Origin: Guillardia theta CCMP2712
Lineage: Eukaryota > Cryptophyceae > Pyrenomonadales > Geminigeraceae
Assembly: GCF_000315625.1 (NCBI RefSeq)
Contig: NW_005434662.1
Span: forward strand, 882,108-911,614
DNA: 29,507 nucleotides
Direction: 5' to 3'
Under the pieces are notes generated by a model that was not told the DNA's origin, searched no databases, and was given only the letters and a program-made list of their open reading frames with translations. How positions within the stretch are numbered: the first letter of the stretch is position 1; every line of letters begins with the position of its first letter. The translations under genes were made by a program, and so were the position numbers. Shown here one piece after another: positions 28,074-29,507 of this stretch.

Positions 28074-29507
28074 ATGAATTTTCTCTTCGGGAATAAGTCA
28101 AATGCAAAGACGACGGAGGAAGGCATTGATCCTGAGCAAGGTGGATGAGAACTGAAATGAAGGAGAGAGACCAAGGGCGGGAGGGGAGGGGAGGCGGGAG
28201 GCAGCAAATGTCATAAGCTTGTGACTGATTGGAGTTGTCATATCAGGGACATCGGTGATGGACGAGAAAAGTTTTGACCCGGACGAAGCTTGTTTCGGTC
28301 TTACCTCCTGCTCCTGCTCCTGCTCCTGCACATGATCCTACATGCACCTGCTCCTGCTCCTTCACATGATCCTACATGCTCCTGCTCCTGCTCCTCCTTG
28401 CTCATAGCTTGACAGATGTGGCCAGTCAAAAAAGCTTCGATCCAGACGAAGTTCCGGGTGAGAAAAGCAGTACACTCCCTTTGTGAACGCTACCTACCTG
28501 CCCTGATCCCCCTTGCCCTTGCCCTTGCCCTTGCCCTTGCCCTTGCCCTTGCCCTTGCCCTTGCCCTTGCTCTTGCTCTTGCCCTTGCCCTTGCCCTTGC
28601 CCTTCCCTTGCCCTTCTGTACTTCAGCTGTCCTGTGGCTGAACTCAAGTGCGTTAGATGTGACAAGCGAAAAGAGTTTTGACCCTGACAGCATGGAGAGC
28701 ACGACGATGAGCGAGAAGGAAGAGGAGGAGAGGGAGAGAGAGCTGTACCTGAAAAAATTGGCAGAGTTTCGACCCGGATGCCATCCGCATCGAAAGGAGC
28801 GAAGACGAAGATTCAGAGAAGGTAGAGCAGAAAGGAGGGGGTGATTAGATAGAAAGACAACAGGGAGAAGAGTGCGGAGAGTTTGGGAGGGGAGGAGGAG
28901 GGGAACTGAAGGGGGGAATGGCGGTGGAGGAGACAGTCTCATATCCTTTACAGTCCTTTGATGCATCGGAAGAAAGTTTCGACCCCGACGAGATGTCAGA
29001 CGGCGAGAGCGAGGAGGAGGGAGGAGAAGAGAAAGGAAGCGGTGAAGCTGCGCGGAGGGTGAAGCTCGGTGTGAGCTACGAGAAATCCTTTGATCCTGAC
29101 AGAGAAGCTCCGGTAAGGCTGAGAAAGGAGGAGAAGAGCTGGACGAGGAGGGGGGGAGGTTGTGATGCTCTACAGGAGGATGGCGGGAAGGAGAGCTCGC
29201 GCACTATCTCAGCAGATGTGGCGGAGCGTGCCATGTCAAGCTTGACCAGCGCAGCTTCTGCTGAGATCTCGAGGCTGCGAGGAGAAGTAGAAGGAATGAA
29301 GAGGAAAGAGCAGGAGGCAGCGGCCGCTCTTTCTCGCTCCGAGCAGCTTCTTCGCGCTGAAAAGGTCTGACTAGCTGCTCGATGGTGGTGGTGGTGGTGG
29401 TGGTGGTGATGATGATGATGATGATGACGACGACGACGACGACGACGATGATGATGATGATGCTGCTGCTGCTGCTGATGATGACTGGACTAGGACTAGG
29501 ATAGGGA
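28074..29507 (+). CDS. SFDPD-repeat coiled-coil protein, 5' part of a multi-exon gene
   Basis: Proposed exons: 28074-28140 (MNFLFGNKSNAKTTEEG), 28247-28297, 28416-28457, 28627-28821, 28954-29112 and 29176-29364, with a further intron starting GTCTGA and running past the window end. A motif (K/E)SFDPD(E/S/R/A) occurs in nearly every exon: near 28267, 28433, 28672, 28767, 28977 and 29086. The residues between are acidic and Ser-rich. The last exon begins a coiled coil (AEISRLRGEVEGMKRKEQEA). Phases agree except inside the fourth exon, where the run of six A at about 28751-28756 puts the fourth motif in another frame; one A fewer would keep it in register. The domain family is not recognised. 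The repeated short acidic-aromatic motif suggests a multivalent docking protein, which is inference. Confidence 0.6.
28308..28402 (+). repeat. CTCCTG minisatellite in an intron of the SFDPD gene
   Basis: CTCCTG hexamers alternate with the block CACATGATCCTACATG, present twice. This repeat fills the intron between the second and third exons. Confidence 0.9.
28508..28616 (+). repeat. (CCCTTG)n hexanucleotide repeat in an intron
   Basis: About 18 CCCTTG units with two CTCTTG variants and one 5-base slip lie just upstream of the acceptor CTTCAG at 28626. They act as a pyrimidine-rich lead-in. Confidence 0.95.
29382..29480 (+). repeat. Trinucleotide repeat cluster (GGT, GAT, GAC, GCT)
   Basis: Successive runs of GGT, GAT, GAC, GAT and GCT follow the donor at 29365, so the cluster is intronic in the proposed model and reaches nearly to the window end. 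Confidence 0.95.

Noticed and set aside
27697-28107. Cys/Ser-rich minus-strand frame and Arg-rich plus frames near 27800-28045
   Set aside because: They result from AGCAGGAGG low-complexity DNA; the neighbouring real start is at 28074.
28490-28966. Ala-Arg repeat frame on the minus strand and Leu-Ala frame on the plus strand
   Set aside because: Both are readings of the CCCTTG intron repeat.

Overview
The window looks like nuclear DNA of a unicellular eukaryote, most likely a microalga; a cryptophyte such as Guillardia theta is my best guess. The evidence is GC-rich genes cut by many very short introns (most 40-150 nt, GT-AG with occasional GC-AG), algal/plant-type domains (GAF, HPP) and a non-LTR retroelement. 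The species is inferred, not proven. No tRNA, rRNA or CRISPR array was seen.

Layout. (1) 1-5350: a disrupted non-LTR retroelement (reverse transcriptase, Cys/His motif, PD-(D/E)XK-like endonuclease) bounded by scrambled, partly inverted pieces of itself. A short dispersed repeat sits at most of the junctions. The element carries a near-identical tandem duplication of about 0.87 kb, a small insertion with 4-bp flanking repeats, a 5-bp frameshift and YADN in place of YADD. (2) 5.8-9.4 kb: a secreted TNFR-like cysteine-rich protein and then a graveyard of broken coding fragments on both strands, including an 11.6-copy 32-bp tandem repeat derived from coding sequence, ending in another inverted retroelement scrap.

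(3) 9.6-23.6 kb: three intact-looking multi-exon genes. On the minus strand is a 6-exon GAF-HPP membrane protein (9615-11466). Divergent from it, beyond a 909-base assembly gap and AG repeats, is a 15-exon FtsX-type ABC permease of about 1165 aa (13146-18105). Convergent with the permease is an 11-exon secreted subtilase of about 1490 aa with a C-terminal EF-hand (18268-23597). I reconstructed exons from splice signals and reading-frame phase; every permease and HPP junction keeps the frame, while one subtilase junction next to the catalytic His does not with canonical signals.

(4) 23.6-29.5 kb: divergent from the subtilase is a small FAM32A-like gene (23939-24452). Then come a weak ATP-synthase-a-like scrap, a minus-strand protein with the CENP-B/pogo DNA-binding domains but no DDE nuclease, flanked by a 27-bp direct repeat, and the 5' part of a gene (28074 to beyond the window) in which an SFDPD peptide motif recurs six times, mostly one per short exon, before a coiled coil. 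The genes have unrelated functions; no operon-like or pathway grouping is evident.
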